Shown here one piece after another: positions 44,630 to 63,111 of a stretch of DNA of 64,000 nucleotides. Source of the stretch: Eriocheir sinensis (Eukaryota > Arthropoda > Malacostraca > Decapoda > Varunidae); assembly GCF_024679095.1 (NCBI RefSeq), contig NW_026111756.1, positions 301,972-365,971 on the forward strand, written 5' to 3'. How positions within the stretch are numbered: position 1 is the first letter of the stretch; each line of letters opens with the position of its first letter. The position numbers were made by a program, and so were the translations under genes. The notes under the pieces were generated by a model, which was not told the DNA's origin, searched no databases, and was given only the letters and a program-made list of their open reading frames with translations.

Positions 44630-45138
44630 AAATTTAAAATATTTTTGTGTATTTTTGTATATAGTTTAATTCAAATTTAGGTTATTTTATGTGTATTTTG
44701 TATATCTATTTTCATACAAATACACATTCTTTTATTGATATTTTGTTTATTTATTTTGACGCGAATTTACATTATTTAATGTGTATTTTGTATATATATT
44801 TTTTTTACGTATTTACATCATTTCATGTGTATTTTGTATAGTTTTAAACAAATTTATATTATTTAATGTGTATTTTGTATATATATATTTATACAAATAC
44901 ACATTCTTTTATTGGTATTTTGTTTATTTATTTTGATACTAATTTACATTATTTTATGTGTATTTTGTATACATTTTTTATACGTATTTACTTAATTTTA
45001 TGTGTATTTTGTATATATATTTTTATAGAAATCTACCTTATTTCATGTGTATTCGTATTTATATTTTGAAACAAATTTACATTGTTTATATGTATTTTGC
45101 ATATCTATTTTTGTGTATTCTGTATTTATTTTTGTTAT
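44630..45138 (+). repeat. Satellite block 30, forward, to S3
   Basis: It matches 24760-25266 directly, including the shortened GTATAGTTTTAAACAAA unit near 44838 and the S3 seam. Confidence 0.86.
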
Positions 45139-47156
45139 ACATAGAATAATGTAAAATCGTATCAAAATAAGTACACAGAATATCAATAAAATAATTTAAA
45201 TTTGTATGAAAATAAAGATGCAAAATACCCATAAGATAAAGCATATTTTTTTTCTAAAAATACATATACAAAAATACACATAGCATAATTAAATTTGTAT
45301 TAAAATTAATATACAAAATGCATATACAATAAGGTAAATTTGTATTAAAAAAAACGCAAAATTCAAATAAAACATTGTAAATTTGTTTCAAAATATATAT
45401 ACGAATACACATAAAATAACGTAGATTTCTATAGAAATATATATACAAAATACACGTGAAATTATGTAAATACGTATAAAAATATATATATAAAATACAT
45501 ATTAAGTAATGTAAATTCGTGTCAAAATAAATAAACAAAATATCATGAAAAAAATGTGTATTTGTATGAAAATAAATAATAGATAATACATTTGTATGAA
45601 ATATATATGCAAGATATACATTAAATAATGTAAATATGTATAAAAAAAATATATATACAAGAAACAAATAGAATAATGTAAGATCGTATTAAGATAAATA
45701 CACCGAATATTAATAAAATAATGTAAATTTGTATGAAAATAAAGATGCAAAATTCCCATCAAATAGCGCATTTCTTATAAAAATATATATACCAAAATAA
45801 ACATAAAATATTTAAATTTGTATTGAAATAAATATACAAAATGCACATACAATAAGGTAAACTTCTATTGAAAGAGATATGCAAAAATACATATAAAACA
45901 AAGTAAATTTGTTTCAAAATATATATACGAAAACACATAAAATAACGTAGATATCTATAAAAATATATATACAAAATACACATAAAATTAGGTAAATACG
46001 TATAAAAAATGTAAACAAAATACACATAAAATAATATAAATTCGAAACAAGATAAATAAACAAAATACCAATAAAAGAATGTGTATTTGTATAAATATAA
46101 ACGTACAAAATACACATACAAAATAAACATAAAATAAGGTAAATTTGTAATGAAATATATGTACAAAATACACATAAAATAATGTAAATTTATATGAAAA
46201 TATATATACAAATACACATAAAATACCATGAATTTGTATAAAATTATATATTCAAAATAAATATTAAATAATGTATATGCGTATAAAAATATATATAAAA
46301 AGTACATATAAAATAATGTAAACTCGTATCAATATAAATCAACAAAATACCAATAAAATAATATATATTTAAATGAAAATAGAATTACAAAATACACATA
46401 ACATAACTAAAATTTGTATTAAAATATATACAAAAATACATAAAAAATAATTTGAGTTTGTATGAAAATAGATATTCAAAATACACATAAAACTAGGTAA
46501 ATTTCTTTTGAAATATATATAAAAAATACCCATAAAATTTTGTAAATTTGTGTCAAAATATATAAACAAATACACATAAAATAACGTAAATTTATTTGAA
46601 AAATATACAATATACACATAGAATAATGTCAAATCGTATCAAAATGAATGAGCAGAATATCAATAAAATAACGTAAATTTGTATGAAAATAAAGATGCAA
46701 AATACTCATAAAATAAAGCATAATTTTATAAAAATACATATACAAAAATACACATAGAATAATTAGATTTGTATTAAAATTCATATACAAAATGCATATA
46801 CAATAAGGAAAGTTTATATTGAAAAAATATGCAAAATACACATAAAAGTGTAAATTTGTTTAAAAATCTATATACGGATTCACATAATATAACGCAGATT
46901 TCTATAGAAATATATATACAAAATACACATGAAATGATGTAAATACGTATAAAAATATATATACAAAATACACATTAAATAATTTAAATTCTCGACAAAA
47001 TAAATAAACAAAATATCAATAAAAGAATGTGTATTTGTATGAAAATAGATATACAAAATACTCATAAAATAACCTAAGTTTGTATAAAACTATATAAAAA
47101 TACACAAAATAATTTAAATTTGTATGAAAATAAATATACAAAATACACATAAAATT
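45139..47156 (-). repeat. Satellite block 31, reverse (S3 to S5)
   Basis: The direct copy of block 4 at a near-constant offset of about 31.18 kb. The order of all variant units, including ATGAATGAGCAGAATATC near 46643, is the same. Confidence 0.88.
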
Positions 47157-47367
47157 ATTTTGTATATCCATTTTATACAAATGTACGTCATTTTATGTGA
47201 ATTTGTTTTCATTTCATACAAATTTACATTATTTTATGTGTACTTTGTACATGTAATTAAATACAAATTTAACAAATTATAGTTATATTTTGTATATCTA
47301 TTTTCATACAAACTGAAATTTATTTTTTTGTTTTTTTGTATATATTTCTATTCAAATTTTCGTAATC
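47157..47367 (+). repeat. Satellite block 32, forward (S5 to S2)
   Basis: A 211-bp island matching 41388-41600, bounded by the same two seam classes. Confidence 0.85.
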
Positions 47368-48430
47368 TTATAAAAAATATATATACCAAAATACACATAA
47401 AATTTTTAAATTTGCATTGAAATAAATATACAAAATGCACATACATAAGATAAATTTGTGTTGAAAGATATATGCAAAAATACATATAAAACAATGTAAA
47501 TTTGTTTCAAAATATATATACGAATACAAATAAAAATACGTAGATTTCTATAAATATATATATACAAAATACACATAAAATTAAGTAAATACGTATAAAA
47601 AAATGTATACAAAATACACATAAAATAATGTAAATTCGAATTAGAATAAATAAACAAAATACCAATAAAAGAATGTGTATTTGGATAAATATAAATATAG
47701 AAAATACACATACAAAATAAACATAAAATAAGGTAAATTTGTAATGAAATATATGTACAAAATACACATAAAATAATGTAAATTTATATGAAAATATATA
47801 TACAAATACACATAAAATACCATGAATTTGTATAAAAATATATATTCAAAATAAATATTAAATAATGGAAAAGCGTATAAAAATATATATACAAAGTACA
47901 TATAAAATAATGTAAATTCGTATCAATATATATCAACAAAACACCAATAAAATAATATATATTTGAATAAAAATAAATTTACAAAATAAACATAACCTAA
48001 CTAAAATTTGTATTAAAATATATACAAAAATACATAGAAATAATATGAGTTTGTATGAAAATAGATATACAAAATACACATTGGTAAATTTCTTTTGAAG
48101 TGTATATACAAAATACCCATAAAATATTGTAAATTTGTGTCAAAATATATAAACAAATACACATAAAATAACGTAAATTTGAATGAAAAATATATACAAA
48201 ATACACATAGAATAATGTCAATTCGTATCAAAATGAATGAGCAGAATATCAATAAAATATTGTAAATTTGTATGAAAATAAAGATGCAATATACCAAAAA
48301 AATAAAGCATATGTTTATAAAAATACAGATACAAAAATACACATCGAATAATTAAATTTGTATTAAAATTAATATACAAAATGCGTATATAATAAGGTAA
48401 ATTTGTATTGAAAAAATATGCAACATACAC
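47368..48430 (-). repeat. Satellite block 33, reverse (S2 to S1)
   Basis: A direct counterpart of block 12 and an inverted counterpart of block 19. The matched S2 seams sum to 76430 and the S1 seams to 76425. Confidence 0.88.
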
Positions 48431-49956
<1,526 letters not shown>

Positions 49957-50912
49957 CATAGAATAATGTAAAATCGTATCAAAATAGGTACACAGAATAT
50001 CAATAACATAATTTAAATTTGTGTGAAAATAAAGATGCAAAATACCCATAAGATAAAACATTTTTTTTTAAAAATACATATACAAAAATACACATAGAAT
50101 AATTAAATTTGTATTAAAATTAATATACAAAATGCACACATACAATAAGGTAAATTTGTATTGAAAAAAAACGAAAAATACAAATAAAACAGTGGAAATT
50201 TGTTTCAAAATATATATATGAATACACATAAAATAACGTAGATTTCTATAGAAATATATATACAAAATACACATGAAATTATGTAACTACGTATTAAAAT
50301 ATATATATAAAATACATATTAAGTAATGTAAATTCGTGACAAAATAAATAAACAAAATATCATGAAAAGAATGTGTATTTGTATGAAAATAAATAATAGA
50401 TAATAAATTTGTATGTATTATATAGGCAAGATACACATTAAATAATGTAAATATGTATAAAAAAATATATACAAAAAACAAATAGAATAATGTAAAATCG
50501 TATCAAAATAAATACACAGAATATTAATAAAATAATGTAAATTTGTATGAAAATAAAGATGCAAAATTCCCATCAAATAGCGCATTTCTTATAAAAATAT
50601 ATATACCAAAATACACATAAAATATTTAAATTTGTTATGAAATATATATACAAAATGCACATACAATAAGGTAAACTTCTGTTGAAAGAGATATGCAAAA
50701 ATACATATAAAAAATTGAAAATTTGTTTCAAAATATATATATATATACGAATACACATAAAATAACGTAGATTTCTATAAAAATATATATACAAAATACA
50801 CATAAAATAAGGTAAATACGTATAAAAAAAATGTAAACAAAATACACATAAAATAATATAAATTCGAAACAAAATAAATCAACAAAATACCAATAAAAGA
50901 ATGTGTATTTGT
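49957..50912 (-). repeat. Satellite block 35, reverse
   Basis: It starts at S3 and follows the same unit order as 25267-26215 and 45139-46080. Its right seam (GTGTATTTGTTCTGTGTATT) is unique. Confidence 0.86.
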
Positions 50913-53096
50913 TCTGTGTATTTTTGTATATAGTTTTATACAAATTTACGATATTTTATGTGTATTTTGTATATTTATACAAATACACTTTCTTTTACTG
51001 GTATTTTTTTTTTTTTGATACGATTTTTATGTGTATTTTGTTATCATTTTTTATACGTATTTACTTCATTTTATGTGTATTTTGTATATATTTTTTTTTA
51101 TAGAAATCAACGTTATTTTATGTGTATTCGTATATATATTTTGAAACAAATTTACATTGTTTTATATGTATTTTGCATATCTATTTCAATACAAATTTAC
51201 CTTACAGTATGTGCATTTTTTATATTTATTTTAATACAGATTTTAATATTTTATGTGTATTTTGGTATATATATTTTTATAAAAAGATGCGTTATTTTAT
51301 GGCTATTTTGCATCTTTATTTTCATACAAATTTACATTATTTAATTAATATTTTGTGTATTTATTTTGATACGATTTTACATTATTCTATTTGTGTTTTG
51401 TATATATTTTTTTATACATATTTACATTATATAATGTGTATTTTGTATATATATTTTATACAAATTTACGTTATTTTAGGTGTATATGTTTATATATTTT
51501 GTATATGTATTTCAATACAAATTTACCTAATATTATGTGTATTTTGTATATTTTTTTCATATAAATTTTAATTATTTTTGTGTATTTTTTGATATAGTTT
51601 TATACAAAATAAGAATATTTTATGTGTATTTTGTACATCTATTTTTATACAAATACACATTCTTTTATTGATATTTTGTTTATTTATTTTGACGAAAATT
51701 TAAATTATTTAATGTGTATTTTGTATATATATATTTTTATACGTATTTACATCATTTCATGTGTATTTTGTTTATATATTTCTATATAAATCTACGTTAT
51801 TTTATGTGTATTCGTATACAGATTTCTAAACAAATTTATGCTTTAATGTGCATTTTGTATATTTTTTCAATACAAATTTACCTTATTGTACGTGCATTTT
51901 GTATATTAATTTTAATACAAATTTAATTATTCTATGTGTATTTTTGTATATGTATTTTTAAAAAATATGCTTTATTTTATGGGTATTTTGAATCTTTATT
52001 TTCATACAAAATTACATTATTTTATTGATATTCTGTGTATTTATTTTGATACGATTTTACATTATTCTATGTGTATTTTGTATATATTTTTCATTTAATT
52101 TAGCTTATTTTATGTGTATTTTGTATATCTATTTATATTAATACAAAATCAAATATTTTATGTTTTTTCGTATATATATTTAAAAAAAATGCGTTATTTT
52201 ATGGGTATTTTGCATCTTAATTTTCATACAAATTTACATTTTTTTATTAATATATTCTGTATTTATTTTGATACGATTTTACATTATTTTATTTGTGTTT
52301 TGTATATATTTTTTTAAACATATTTACATTATTTGATGTGTTTTTTGTATATATATTTGATAGAAATTTACGTTATTTTAAGTCTATATGTTTATATATT
52401 TTCATTCAAATTTATATTATTTTATGTGTATTTTGTAAATGTATTTCAATACAAATTTACCTAATAATATATGTTTTTTTGTATATTTATTTTCATACAA
52501 GTTTAAATTATTTTTGTGTATTTTTGTTTATAGTTTTATACAAATTTAGGTTATTATATGTGTATTTTGTATATCTATTAATATACAAATACACATTCTT
52601 TTCATGATATTTTGTTTATTTATTTTGACACGAATTAACATTATTTAATGTGTATTTTGTATATATATTTTTATACGTATTTACATTATTTCAAGTGTAT
52701 TTTGTATATATATTTCTATAGAAATCTGCGTTATTTTATGTGTATTCGTATATATATTTTGAAACAAATTTACATTGTTTTATGTGTATTTTGCATATTT
52801 TTTCAATACAAATTTACCTTATTGTATGTGCATTTTGTATATTAATTTTAATACAAATTTGATTAATCTATGTGTATTTTTGTATATGTATTTTTTTAAA
52901 AATATGCTTTATTTTATGGGTATTTTGCATCTTTATTTTCATACACATTTACATTATTTTATTGATATTCTGTGTATTTATTTTGATATGATTTTACATT
53001 ATTCTATGTGTATTTTGTATATATATTTTATATGAAATGTATTTGTTTTCATTTCATACAAATCTACATTATTTTATGTGTTTTTTGTACATGTAT
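50913..53096 (+). repeat. Satellite block 36, forward
   Basis: The first kilobase resembles 42.9-43.6 kb and 52.1-53.1 kb resembles 33.74-34.7 kb, so the block joins two duplicated pieces, probably near 52095 where TATATATTTTTCATTTAATTTAG breaks the unit phase. Confidence 0.86.
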
Positions 53097-54139
53097 ACAC
53101 ATAAAATATTTAAATTTGTATTGAAATAAATATACAAAATGGACATACAATAAGGTAAACTTCTATTGAAAGAGATATGCAAAAATACATATAAAACAAT
53201 GTAAATTTGTTTCAAAATATATATACGAATACACATAAAATAACGTAGATTTCTATAATAATATATATACAAAATACACATAAAACTAAGTAAATACGTA
53301 TAAAAAAATGTAAACAAAATACACATAAAATAATGTAAATTCGAAACAAAATAAATAAACAAAATACCAATAAAAGAATGTGTATTTGTATAAATATAAA
53401 TGTACAAAGTACACATACAATATAAACATAAAATAAGGTAAATTTGTAATGAAATAAATGTACAAAATACACATAAAATAATATAAATTTATATGAAAAT
53501 ATATATACAAATACACATAAAATACCATGAATTTGTATAAAATTATATATTCAAAATAAATATTAAATAATGTAAATGCGTATTAAAATATATATACAAA
53601 GTACATATAAAATAATGTAAATTCGAATCAATATAAATCAACAAAATACCAATAAAATAATATATAATTGAATGAAAATAGATTTACAAAATACACATAA
53701 CATAACTAAAATTTGTATTGAAATATATACAAAAATACATAAAAATAATTTGAGTTTGTATGAAAATAGATATTCAAAATACATATAAAACTAGGTAAGT
53801 TTTTTTTCAAATATATATACAAAATACCCATAAAATATTGTAAATTTGTGTCAAAATATATAAACAAATACACATAAAATAACTTAAAATAACGTAAATA
53901 TGTATCAAATATATATACAAAAAACACATTAGATAATGGAAATATGTATAAAAAAATATATACAAAACATAAGTAAAATAATGTAAAATTGTATCAAAAT
54001 AAATACAGAAAATATTAATAAAATAATGTAAATTTGTATGAAAATGAAGATGCAAAATACCCATAAAATAACGCATTTTTTTTTTAAATATATATATGAA
54101 AAAACATAAAATATTTGATTTTTATTAAAATAAATAGAT
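53097..54139 (-). repeat. Satellite block 37, reverse, to S7
   Basis: It opens at a unique seam (GTACATG/TATACACAT) and repeats 45.8-46.5 kb. It ends at S7 in inverted form relative to 26216. Confidence 0.86.
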
Positions 54140-54430
54140 ATACATTCTTTTATTGGTATTTTGTATATTTATTTTGTTTCGAATTTACATTATTTTACGT
54201 GTATTTTGTTTACATTTTTTTATACGTATTTACTTAATTTTATGTGTATTTTGTATATATATTTTTATAGAAATCTACGTTATTTTTTGTGTATTCGTAT
54301 ATATATTTTGAAACAAATTTACATTGTTTTATATGTATTTTTGCATATCTCTTTCAATAGAAGTTTACCTTATTGTATGTGCATTTTGTATATTTATTTC
54401 AATACAAATTTAAATATTTTATGTGTATTT

Positions 54431-54555
<125 letters not shown>

Positions 54556-54833
54556 TTTTAAGAAATGCGCTATTTGATGGGAATTTTGCATCTTTATTTT
54601 CATACAAATTTACATTATTTTATTAATATTCGGTGTATTTATTTTGATACGATTTTACATTATTCTATTTGTTTTTTATATATATATATATTTTTTATAC
54701 ATATTTACATTATTTAATGTATATCTTGCATATATATTACATACAAATATATTATCTATTATTTATTTTCATACAAACACATTCTTTTCATGATATTTTG
54801 TTTATTTATTTTGTCACGAATTTACATTACTTA

Positions 54834-55128
<295 letters not shown>

Positions 55129-55221
55129 CATGTATTTATATATATAACGTTATTTACGTGTATTGTATTCGTATATATATTTTGAAACAAATTTACACTG
55201 TTTTATTTGTATTATTAATGT

Positions 55222-55329
55222 CAATACGTATAAAAAAAATATGTACAAAATACACATATTATCATGTAATTCGTATCAAAATAAATAAACAAAATACCAA
55301 TAAAATAATATAAATTTGTTTGAGTAAAC
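55222..55329 (-). repeat. Satellite block 39, reverse, 108-bp island
   Basis: The end of an S1-adjacent reverse block, cut off on its left at a unique seam (ATTATTAATGTCAATACGT). Confidence 0.82.
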
Positions 55330-56491
<1,162 letters not shown>

Positions 56492-56694
56492 TACGAAAAT
56501 TTGAATAAAATATATACAAAAAAACAAAAAAATAAATTTCAATTTGTAAATAGATATACAAAATACAACTATAATTAGTTAAATTTGTATTTAAATACAT
56601 GTACAAAATACATAAAATAATGTAAATTTGGATGAAATGAAAACAAATTCACATAAAATAGCGTACATTTGCATAAAATAGATATACAAAATAA
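56492..56694 (-). repeat. Satellite block 41, reverse (S2 to S5)
   Basis: A 203-bp island that is the inverted form of 41388-41600 and 47157-47367, bounded by the same S2 and S5 seams. Confidence 0.85.
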
Positions 56695-58075
56695 TTTTGT
56701 GTATTTTGTATATTTATTTTCATACAAATTTAAATTATTTTTGTGTATTTTTGTATATAGTTTTATACAAACTTAGGTTATATTATGAGTATTTTGTATA
56801 TCTATTTTCATACAAATACACATTCTTTTATTGATATTTTGTTTATTTATTTTGACGAGAATTTAAATTACTTAATGTGTATTTTTGCATATCTCTTTCA
56901 ATACAAGTTTAACTTATTGTATGTGCATTTTGTATATTTACTTCAATACAAATTTAAATATTTTATGTGGATTTTGGTATATATATTTTTATAAGAAATG
57001 CCCTATTTGATGGGAATTTTGCATCTTTATTTTCATACAAATTTACATTATTTTATTAATATTCGGTGTATTTATTTTGATACGATTTCACATTATTCTA
57101 TTTGTTTTTTGTATATATTTTTTTTATACATATTTACATTATTTAATGTGTATCTTGCACATATATTTCATACAAATTTATTATCTGTTTTTTTATTTTC
57201 ATACAAATACACATTCTTTTCATGATAATTTTGTTCATTTATTTTGACACGAATTTACCTAGATATGTATTTTGTATATATATTTTTATACGTATTTACA
57301 TAATTTCATGTGTATTTTGTATATATATTTCTATAGAAATCTACGTTATTTTATGTGTATTCGTATATATATTTTGAAACAAATTTACTTTTTTTATATG
57401 TATTATTGAATATCTCTTTCAATACATAATTACCTTACTGTATATGCATTTTGTATATTTATTTCAATACAAATTTAAATATTTGATGTGTAATTTGGTA
57501 TATATATTTTTATAAAAAATGCGCTATTTTATGGGAATTTTGCTTCTTTCTTTTCATACAAATTTACATTATTTTATTGATATTCTGTGTATTTATATTG
57601 AAAGGATTTTACATTATTCTATTTCTTTTTTGTATATATTTTTTTATACACATTTACATTATTTAATGTGTATCTTGCATATATATTTTATACAAATTTA
57701 CGTTATTTTAAAAGTATTTGTTTATATATTTTCATTCAAATTTACATTATTCTATGTGTATTTTGTATATGTATTTCAATACAAATTTACCTAATTTTAT
57801 GTGTATTTTGTATATTTCTTTTCATACAAATTTTAAATATTTTTGTGTATTTTTGTATATAGTTTTATACAAATTTAGGTTATTTGATGTACGCATTTAC
57901 TTTATTTAATGTGTGTTTTGTATATATATTTTTATGCAAATTTACTTTATTTTATGTGCATTTTTGTACATATATTTTTTTAGAAATTTGCGTTAATTTA
58001 TGTTTATTTGTATATGTTGTCTCATACAAATTTACATTATTTGATTGCTATTTTGTTTATTTATTTTGATACGAA
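56695..58075 (+). repeat. Satellite block 42, forward (S5 to S8)
   Basis: From 56.99 kb it is the inverted counterpart of 36771-37850; the coordinate sums are 94820-94845. Confidence 0.87.
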
Positions 58076-58838
58076 TGAAAATAGATATACAAAATATACA
58101 TAAAATAAACTAAATTTGTATTGAAATATATATACAAAATACATAAAATAATGTAAATTTGTATCAAAATATTTTAACAGATGCGCATAAAATAACGTAA
58201 ATTTGTTTTAAAATACACATTAAATAATGAAAATATGTATAAAAAAATATATACAAAACACAAATAGAATAGTGTAAAATCGTATCAAAATAAATACACA
58301 GAATATTAATAAAACAATGTAAATTTATATGAAAATAAAGATGCAAAATTCCAATTAAATAACACATTTTTTATAAAAATATATATACCAAAATACACAT
58401 GAAAAAATTCATTTGTATTAAAATAAATATACAAAATACACATACAATAAGGTAAATCTGTATTGAAATAGATATGCAAAATACATATAAAACAATGTAA
58501 ATTTGTTTCAAAATATATATACGAATACACATAAAATAACGTAGATTTGTATAAAAATATATATACAAAATACACATAAAATGAAGTAAATACGTATAAG
58601 AAAATGTATACAAAATACCTATAAAATAATGTAAATTCGTATCAAAATAAATAAACAAAATACCAATAAAAGAATGTGTATTTGTATAAATATAAATATA
58701 CAAAATACACATAAAATAACGTAAATTTGTATAAAACTATACAAAAATACACAGAAGTAAATAAATTCGTATGAAAATAGATATACAAAATACACATAAA
58801 ATAAGCTAAATTTGAATTGAAATGTATATACAAAGTAC
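58076..58838 (-). repeat. Satellite block 43, reverse
   Basis: An inverted counterpart of 36000-36770 across the S8 seam. Its right seam (CAAAGTACAATATTTTATG) is unique. Confidence 0.87.
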
Positions 58839-60014
58839 AATATTTTATGTGTATATTTGTATTTGTATTTAGGTTATTTTATGTGTATTTTGTATATATA
58901 TTTTCATCCAAAATTACATGATTTTATTGGTGTTTTCTTAATTTAACTCGATACGAATTTAGATTATTTCATAGGTATTTTCTATACATATTTTTATACT
59001 CATTTACATTATCTAATGTGTGTTTTGTATATATATTTTTATGCAAATTTATTTTATGTTCATTTTTGTACATATATTTTTATAGAAATTTGCGTTATTT
59101 TATGTATATAGTTTTATATAAATTTACGTTATTTTATGTGCATTTTGTATATTTATATTTATACAAATACACATTTTTTTATTGGTATATTGTTTATTTA
59201 CATTTATACGAATTTACATTATTTTATGTGTATTTTGTATACATTTTTTTATACGTATTTACTTAATTTTATATGTATTTTGTATATGTATTTTTATAGA
59301 AATCTACGTTATTTTATGTGTATTCGTATATATATTTTGAAACAAATTTACATTATTTTATATGTATTTTGCATATCTATTTCAATACAAATTTACTTTA
59401 TTGTATGTGCATTTTGTATATTTATTTTAATACAAGTTCAAATATTTTATGTGTATTTTGGTATCAATAGTTTTATAAAAAATGCGTTATTTTATAGGTA
59501 TTTTGCATCTTAATTTTCATACAAATTTACATTATTTTATTAATATTCTGTGTATATATTTTGATACGATTTTACATTATTCTATTTGTTATTTTTATAC
59601 ATATTTACATTATTTAATGTGTATTTTGTATATATATTTCATACAAATTTACGTTATTATATGTGTATTTGTTTATATATTTTCTTTCAAATTTACATTA
59701 TTTTATGTGTATTTTGTAAATGTATTTCAATACAAATTAACCTAATTTTATGTGTAATTTGTATATTTCTTTTCAGACAAATTTAAATTATTTTTGTGTA
59801 TTTTTGTATATAGTTTTATACAAATTTAGGTTATTTTACGTACGCATTTACATTATTTAATGTGTGTTTTGTATATATATTTTATCGAAAGTTACTTTAT
59901 TTTATGTTCATTTTTGGACATATATTTTTATAGAAATTAGCGTTATTTTATATGTATTTGTATATGTTTTCTCATACAAATTTACATTATTTTATTGATA
60001 TTTTGTTTATTCTG
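58839..60014 (+). repeat. Satellite block 44, forward
   Basis: It begins with the variant run TTAACTCGATACGAATTTAG ... TTATACTCATTTAC, shared with 62.5-62.7 kb (direct) and 12.0-12.25 and 32.6-32.8 kb (inverted). It ends at a unique seam (TTTATTCTGATAAAAAT). Confidence 0.86.
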
Positions 60015-61780
60015 ATAAAAATATATATACCAAAATACACATAAAATAGTTAAATTTGTATTGAAATAAATATACAAAATGCACATACAATAAGGTAAAC
60101 TTCTATTGAAAGAGATATGCAAAAATACATATAAAACAATGTAAAATTGTTTCAAAATATAAACGAAAACACATAAAGTAACGTAGATTTCAATAAAAAT
60201 ATATATACAAAATACACATAAATTAAGTAAATTCGAAACAAAATAAATAAACAAAATACCAATAAAAGAATGTGTATTGGTATAAATATAAATGTACAAA
60301 ATACACATACAAAATAAACATAAAATAAGGTAAATCTGTAATGAAATATATGTACAAAATACAAATAAAATAATGTAAATTTATATGAAATATATATACA
60401 AATACACATAAAATACCATGAATTTCTATAAAATTATATATTCAAAATAAATATTAAATAATGTAAATGCGTATAAAATATATATACAAATTACATATAA
60501 AATAATATAATACCAATAAAATACCAATAAAATAATATATATTTGAATGAAAATAGATTTACAAAATACACATAACATAACTAAAATTTGTATTGAAATA
60601 TATACAAAAATACATAAAAATAATTTGAGTTTGTATGAAAATAGATATTCAAATACACATAAAACTATATAAATTTCTTTTGAAATATATATACAAATAC
60701 CTATAAAATATTGTAAATCAACAAAATACCAATAAAATAATATATATTTGAATGAACCAAAATACCAATAAAATAATATATATTTGAATGAAAATAGATT
60801 TACAAAATACACATAACATAACTAAAATTTGTATTGAAATATATACAAAAATACATAAAAATAATTTGAGTTTGTATGAAAATAGATATTCAAAATACAC
60901 ATAAAACTAGGTAAATTTCTTTTGAAATATATATACAAAATACCTATAAAATATTGTAAATCAACAAAATACTAATAAAATAATATATATTTGAATGAAA
61001 ATAGATTTACAAAATACACATAACATAACTAAAATTTGTATTGAAATATATACAAAATACATAAAAAATAATTTGAGTTTGTATGAAAGTAGATATTCAA
61101 AATACACATAAAACTAGGTAAATTTCTTTTGAAATATATATACAAAATACCTATAAAATATTGTAAATTTGTGTCAAAATACATAAACAAATACACATAA
61201 AATAACTTAAAATAACGTAAATATGTATCAAGTATATATACAAAAAACACATTAAATAATGTAAATATGTATAAAAAATATATATATATACAAAACACAA
61301 ATAAAATAATGTAAAATCGTATCAAAATAAATACAGAAAATATTAATGAAATAATGTAAATTTGTATGAAAATTAAGATGCAAAATACCCATAAAATAAC
61401 GCATTTTTTATAAAAATATATATACGAAAAAACATAAAATATTTGATTTTGAATTAAAATAAATAGATATACAAAATACACATAAAATAAGCCAAATTTG
61501 AATTGAAATATATATACAAAATACATAAAATAATGTAAATTTGTATCAAAATACTTATACAAATACACATATAATAACGTAAATTTGTATAAAAATATAT
61601 AAACAAAATACACATTAAATAATGTAAATACGTATAAAAAAATGCACAAAATTCACAAATAATCATGTAATTCGTATCAAAATAAATAGACAAAATACCA
61701 AAAAAATAATGTAAATTTCAATGAGAAAACATATACAAAATACACATAAATAACGCAAATATCGAAAAAAATATATATAA
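60015..61780 (-). repeat. Satellite block 45, reverse, to S6
   Basis: It contains the threefold amplification at 60520-61150 and then the same order as 16670-17195, ending at S6 (61766-61795). Confidence 0.87.
60520..61150 (-). repeat. About 207-bp unit amplified three times plus a 36-bp partial
   Basis: The marker ATTTGAATGAAAATAGATTT occurs at 60541, 60782 and 60989, and a broken copy ATTTGAATGAACC lies at 60746. The spacings are 241 bp (one period plus the 36-bp partial) and 207 bp. The join TTGTAAATCAACAAAATAC recurs between copies, so the same breakpoint was reused. Confidence 0.92.
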
Positions 61781-63111
61781 TATAATATATTTTTATACAT
61801 ATTTAAAATATTTAATGTATATTTTGTATATATATTTTATCCAAATTTACGTTATTTTATATGTATTTGTTTATATATTTTCATACAAATTTACATTATT
61901 TGATGTGAGTTTTGTATATGTATTTCAATACAAATCTGCCTAACTTCATGTGTATTTTGCATATCTATTTTCAAACAAATTCAAATTATTTTTGTGTATA
62001 TTTGTATATATTTTATACAAATTTTAGTTATTTTATTTGTTTTTGTATATATATTTTCCTACAAATATACATTCTTTTATTAGAATTTTGTGTATTTAAT
62101 TTTACAATTTACATTATTTTATGTGTATTTTGTATATATATTTTCTACGTATTTAAATTATTTTATGTGTATTTTATATATACATTTTCATAAAATTTGT
62201 TATTTTATTGTGTGTATTCGTATATATTTCAAACAAATTTTATACAAATTCATGTTATTTTATGTGTATTTGCATATATATTTTCATACAAATTTATATT
62301 ATTTTATGTGTATTCTTACATATATTTTATTACAAATTTACCTTATTTTATGTTTATTTTGTATATTTATTTCATTCAATTTTAAATTATTTAATGTATT
62401 TTGAATTTTATTTAGGTTATCTTAGGTTATCTTTAGTTTTATTTTATATTTATATTGTATATTACTTTCATTCAATTTTAAAGTTTTTTATGTGTTTTTT
62501 TGTATTTGTATTTAGTATATTTTATGTGTATTTTGTATATATATTTTCATCCAAAATTACATTATTTTATTGGTATTTTCTTAATTTAATTCGATGCAAT
62601 TTAGATTATTTCATAGGTATTTTGTATACATATTTTTATACTCATTTACATTATCAAAAGTGTGTTTTGTATATATATTTTTATGCAAATTTATTTTAAG
62701 TTCATTTATGTACATATATTTTTATAGAAATTTGCGTTATTTTATGTATATAGTTTTATATAAATTTACGTTATTTTATGTGCATTTTGTATATTTATAT
62801 TTATACAAATACACATTCTTTTATTAAGTATATTGTTTATTTACATTTATATAATTTACATTATTTTGTATTTTGTATACATTTTTATACGTATTTACTT
62901 AATATTATGTGTATTTGTATAAGTATTTTATAGAAATCTAAGTTATTTTATGTGTATTCGTATATATATTATGAAACAAATTTACATTGTTTTATATGTA
63001 TTTTGCATATCTATTTCAATACAAATTTACCTTATTGTATGTGTTTTTTGTATATTTATTTTAATACAAATTTAATTTTTTTATGTGTATTTTGGTATAT
63101 ATATTTTTGTA
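61781..63111 (+). repeat. Satellite block 46, forward
   Basis: It starts at S6. Near 62414-62433 a 10-bp motif (AGGTTATCTT) is present twice in tandem. Around 62230 two cores are fused (CAAATTTTATACAAATTCATG), as at 35310 and, inverted, 12405 and 32990. Confidence 0.86.

Noticed and set aside
57920..57945. Octamer-like ATGCAAAT at units with TTTATGCAAATTTAC
   Set aside because: It is a one-base variant of the normal ATACAAAT element of the unit and recurs with it; there is no independent evidence of a regulatory site.
62411..62436. TTAGGTTATCTTAGG as an interstitial telomere repeat (TTAGG type)
   Set aside because: Only two GG-containing copies of a 10-bp motif, not a run of TTAGG. It is better explained as a small local duplication inside a unit.
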